NCBI GenBank assembly: GCA_034665305.1
Contig: JAXDFZ010000014.1
Span: 124,001-188,000 of the forward strand
DNA from: DASXRU01 sp034665305
GTDB lineage: Bacteria > Acidobacteriota > Blastocatellia > Pyrinomonadales > Pyrinomonadaceae
Direction of reading: 5' to 3'
Length of the DNA: 64,000 nucleotides
This document shows, one piece after another, positions 61,626-64,000 of this stretch. The position numbers and the translations under genes were made by a program. How positions within the stretch are numbered: position 1 is the first letter of the stretch; every line of letters starts with the position of its first letter. The notes beneath the pieces were generated by a model. It ran no database searches, had not been told where the DNA came from, and worked only from the letters and a program-made list of their open reading frames with translations.

Positions 61626-62000
61626 CGACCGCTTCAGCATTCCGCTTTGGGCAAACGACAGGACAGATGCGTTTTGAGGTGACGAGTCGTATTTCCAAGA
61701 CACCAAAAAGATCAAATTAAATCAAGCTTGATCAAAGACTATGGTTAATTGTAAACTTCTCCCAGTCACGGTACACCGCTGTGGTGCGTCGTCTCTTACC
61801 GGCTGGGCTTGCGGGCCCTGTAAATCAAGTAGGGTTCTCCAGGACGAGGTAAAGGTGGCCGAGTTTTGGAGAGGGAGCTCAAGGCACACACCGATTTGAA
61901 CTTCAAGTGGCCCTTTTTCGGGTTTCCTAAATTTAGTAGCTAGTTTCGGCACGCTACAGGGGCACTTCCAAGCACACTTAGTCCTTAACTGGGAATAATT
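61626..62000. other. intergenic region with inverted repeat
   Basis: 375 bases. The one structure I see is an imperfect inverted repeat, AGGGGCACTTCCAAGCACAC (61958-61977) with GTGTTTGGAGGTGCCCTTTT (62001-62020), around 23 bases. The right arm contains GGAGG, the best ribosome-site sequence near the following gene, so pairing could hide it. No gene is otherwise visible. Confidence 0.45.
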
Positions 62001-62264
62001 GTGTTTGGAGGTGCCCTTTTTCTGTGTGCCTTCGTGACTACAAACCCAGACTCCAACCACCGCAAATACAAACTCGCTGAGGCTGCGCTTCGTCTTGGGG
62101 TATCCACCGTTTCGTTAAGGCGATTTGTAAAGCGGGCGGAGATCTCGTGCTTCCGGCCTGCCGGCGTCGGCAAGGGTCGCCGAATTCTATTCACGGAAGC
62201 GAACTTACGCGAATTCGAGGAACGCCGAACGTTCCCCGCTCACGGGAATGAAGAAGGGAGGTGA
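62001..62264 (+). CDS. excisionase/MerR-like helix-turn-helix protein
   Basis: Up to 87 residues. The core YKLAEAALRLGVSTVSLRRFV followed by GKGRRILFTEANLREFEERR is the winged helix-turn-helix of excisionases and small MerR-type regulators (HTH_17 type). The start is uncertain: GTG at 62001 lies within an inverted repeat and has no ribosome site, and GTG at 62034 would give 76 residues. Excisionases bend DNA for site-specific recombinases, so a nearby integrase would support the role; none is in the window. The protein could equally be a regulator. Confidence 0.7.
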   Translation: MFGGALFLCAFVTTNPDSNHRKYKLAEAALRLGVSTVSLRRFVKRAEISCFRPAGVGKGRRILFTEANLREFEERRTFPAHGNEEGR

Positions 62265-62283
62265 GCTATGACCTAAAAACAAA

Positions 62284-62304
62284 AGCCTGACAAAAAGTCA
62301 GGCT
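62284..62304 (-). terminator. hairpin after the excisionase-like gene
   Basis: AGCCTGAC (62284-62291) pairs with GTCAGGCT (62297-62304), loop AAAAA, 20 bases after the stop at 62264. The T-rich side lies on the minus strand (TTTTGTTTTTAGG), so it would work as a minus-strand terminator; on the plus strand it is only a hairpin. Confidence 0.45.
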
Positions 62305-62498
62305 AAATGTCTCCAGCTTTAATGATGGTCTCATTAACGCTGCGTAAATTCTTGGTGGTCCCTATCCACGGCGCCACCGTTGGTTTCCAAATCCGAGCGC
62401 TTCCAAGGACGCGTTACGCTCTTAGTGTGTCTTTTACCACAATCACACACTCTCTGGCAAGCCCTTTTAAGCGCCCTTGCAAAAAGGAGTGAAAGAAG

Positions 62499-63059
62499 AT
62501 GTTTGAGAAAGTTGATCAGCCTGGACTGATCGAGAAACTCATTGTTCACGAAGAGGAGGGCTTCGAACAGCTCTTTAAAGCAACGAAACCGGATTTCACA
62601 CGATTCTTCGCAAGATTGAGAGTGTGCGATCCCGAAGAACTAGTAGGCAGAGTTCTCCTTAAGCTCGTAGAATACGACTACCTCAAATTCGACCCTGAGC
62701 GCGGCTGCTTATCGGCGTTTATTGCCGCTATCGCCTGGCGCGTTTTCTGTGATTGGGCGCGCGAAGTGGAGGGTAGAAGCGAAGTCCAACTCGGACTCTG
62801 CTTGGAGTTGCTGGTATCGGCGCCGATGCGGCAAGAGCCCGAGTTTATTCCACAGCCAGCGGTTGAAGTGTTAATAAACGAGCTCCCCGAACTTGATCGT
62901 TGCCTGGTGTACCGACGCGGCGCAGATCGGGTTAATTTCTATCAACTTGCGGACGAGTTCAGCCTTTCAGAAGGAGCGGTGCGACGCCGGTTTTACCGCT
63001 CACGCAAGAAGCTACGCCGCGCCTACAGAGAGCTAAATGAACGCGCAGTGACTCTCTAG
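62499..63059 (+). CDS. divergent ECF-type sigma factor
   Basis: 186 residues with AAGGAG 9-10 bases before the ATG. Region 2-like part: EGFEQLFKATKPDFTRFFAR and ERGCLSAFIAAIAWRVFCDW. Region 4-like part: LPELDRCLVYRRGADRVNFY and the helix-turn-helix QLADEFSLSEGAVRRRFYRS. It is more divergent than the two ECF factors at 15392 and 25034 and has no anti-sigma gene beside it. Its place between an excisionase-like gene and a phage-type hydrolase suggests that it controls mobile-element genes. A strong terminator follows. Confidence 0.78.
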   Translation: MFEKVDQPGLIEKLIVHEEEGFEQLFKATKPDFTRFFARLRVCDPEELVGRVLLKLVEYDYLKFDPERGCLSAFIAAIAWRVFCDWAREVEGRSEVQLGLCLELLVSAPMRQEPEFIPQPAVEVLINELPELDRCLVYRRGADRVNFYQLADEFSLSEGAVRRRFYRSRKKLRRAYRELNERAVTL

Positions 63060-63139
63060 TTCTGAGCGGGGGGGAGGCTTCATGGCCTTTTCTCGCCTCG
63101 CCTTTTTGCTTTGGAGTTTGCGCATGTTGCGATGGCTTC

Positions 63140-63173
63140 CAGGAAGCGGGCGCCAACAATCGCCCGCTTCCTG
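63140..63173 (+). terminator. Rho-independent terminator after the divergent sigma gene
   Basis: A perfect 13-bp stem, CAGGAAGCGGGCG (63140-63152) with CGCCCGCTTCCTG (63161-63173), around an 8-base loop, followed by TTCTTG. It lies 80 bases after the stop and before the hydrolase gene. Confidence 0.7.
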
Positions 63174-63308
63174 TTCTTGAAAAGTCCGCATTCCGTCGAT
63201 AATGTCGAAACTTTCTAAGTGGAATCTGGGCTTGATCGCTGGATGCTTAAAAGTGCGTACAGCCGATTGGTGCGGGATTCGCAAACGCAGAAAGCAGTCT
63301 AAAGACGA

Positions 63309-64000
63309 TGGATAAGTATGGAAATTTTGACGAGCTTAACCAGGGTGAGACTGAGGGTAGCTTCGCCATCGTATCAAGGAATGGCACGTCTGGCATCGCG
63401 GTCATTGCGCCGCACGGCGGGGCGATTGAACCAGGCACATCCGAGATCGCAGATTACATCGCAGGAAGAGAACACGCCTATTACACATTCACGGGACGAA
63501 AGCGTACTGGAAACAGCGATCTCCATATCACTAGTACCAACTTCGATGAACCCACGGCGTTAGAGGTCGTAAAGCGTTCACAGAAAGTGTTAGCAATTCA
63601 CGGCTGTATTGGTCAGGACCCAATAGTCTATATCGGCGGGCGCGACGCTGTCCTGCGTGAGCAGATTCAAACGGCGTTAGTGGACGCAGGTTTTCAGGTT
63701 CGCCAATCTCCTACTCGGAACCTCAAAGGTGATCATCCCCGCAACATATGTAATCGCGGGAAGCGGCAGTGCGGGGTGCAGTTGGAGATTTCGGAAGGAC
63801 TACGGCAGCAAATGTTCCGAAGACTGACCAGCCGAAAGGGAAGGGAGATCACCCATGAGGTCTTTGAGCAGTTCGTGTCTGCTATCAGAAAAGCGATTCT
63901 GCCTGTTGAGCTTGATGCTGCGGAGCTCCCAACGCCCGACGATGAAGAGCCGGAGCGGCTCGAGATCAGTTGGGTAAGGAGATGGGGTGAAGGTGAACCG
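63309..64000 (+). CDS. poly-gamma-glutamate hydrolase family protein (PghP-like), 5' part
   Basis: Open from the ATG at 63309 to the end of the window, 230 codons; the end is outside. The sequence carries the phage PghP signature: YGNFDELNQGETEGSFAIVS, APHGGAIEPGTSEIADYIAG, GNSDLHITSTNFDEPTALEV, LAIHGCIGQDPIVYIGG and NICNRGKRQCGVQLEIS. The His/Glu residues in PHGGxIExGTSE and in HGC are the expected zinc ligands. PghP enzymes cut poly-gamma-glutamate capsule and were first described from Bacillus phages; homologues lie in prophages and accessory regions of many bacteria. The C-terminal extension beyond about 190 is not typical of the short phage form. No ribosome site is evident. Confidence 0.85.

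Overview
This is chromosomal DNA of a Gram-negative, moderately GC-rich bacterium, most probably an Acidobacteriota member of the Blastocatellia type. That placement is inference. It rests on the mix of DUF885, S46 peptidase, DUF4097 and ECF/zinc-finger anti-sigma genes, a Wzz-type exopolysaccharide gene, RHS proteins with YD repeats, and several families of dispersed intergenic palindromes. No rRNA gene or other taxonomic marker is present.

Layout. About 1-39.2 kb is densely packed core genome. It runs through an exopolysaccharide export pair (1-1.85 kb), a DUF885 lipoprotein, an AbrB/Doc/PolX operon (4.3-6.7 kb), DNA-repair nucleases (AddB-like, RmuC and an OB-DEDD exonuclease, 6.9-13.4 kb), an ECF sigma/anti-sigma/DUF4097 operon, ComM and a LysM transglycosylase. 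A four-gene minus-strand run (flippase-like protein, NrdR, Hsp20, Lon) follows, then a second ECF/anti-sigma module, an M23 peptidase, an S46 peptidase, a cold-shock gene with a long structured leader, SelA, a histidine kinase, a zinc-ribbon membrane protein, a SET-domain protein and a second DUF4097-like protein.

Near 39.5 kb the character changes. A 3'-truncated dCTP deaminase copy sits directly before an intact dcd. From there to the right end is accessory DNA: looser spacing, mixed orientation, lower similarity to known families, broken genes and phage or mobile-element-like functions. It holds several HEPN-like proteins (two of them frameshifted), a DUF4238 protein, a soluble DUF4236-FtsK/SpoIIIE motor fusion, a DUF1780-like protein and an AlbA_2/Schlafen-type regulator. 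It also holds a hairpin-mini-ORF-degenerate-tRNA locus, a secreted CHAP protein, a 2011-residue RHS protein with an inserted DUF4214 domain and a polymorphic tip, a membrane-anchored NERD nuclease, an XRE regulator, an excisionase-like protein, a divergent sigma factor and, running off the end, a phage-type poly-gamma-glutamate hydrolase.

The observations I consider most worth following are these: (1) a PHP-family PolX whose three polymerase carboxylates all appear replaced, embedded in a Doc toxin operon; (2) palindromic repeats placed exactly at gene ends, two copies of which supply the final Lys codon and the stop codon; (3) the HEPN-rich cluster around the DUF4236-FtsK motor; (4) the tandem-hairpin/29-codon ORF/defective tRNA-Arg locus; and (5) the RHS protein with DUF4214 inserted in its core.
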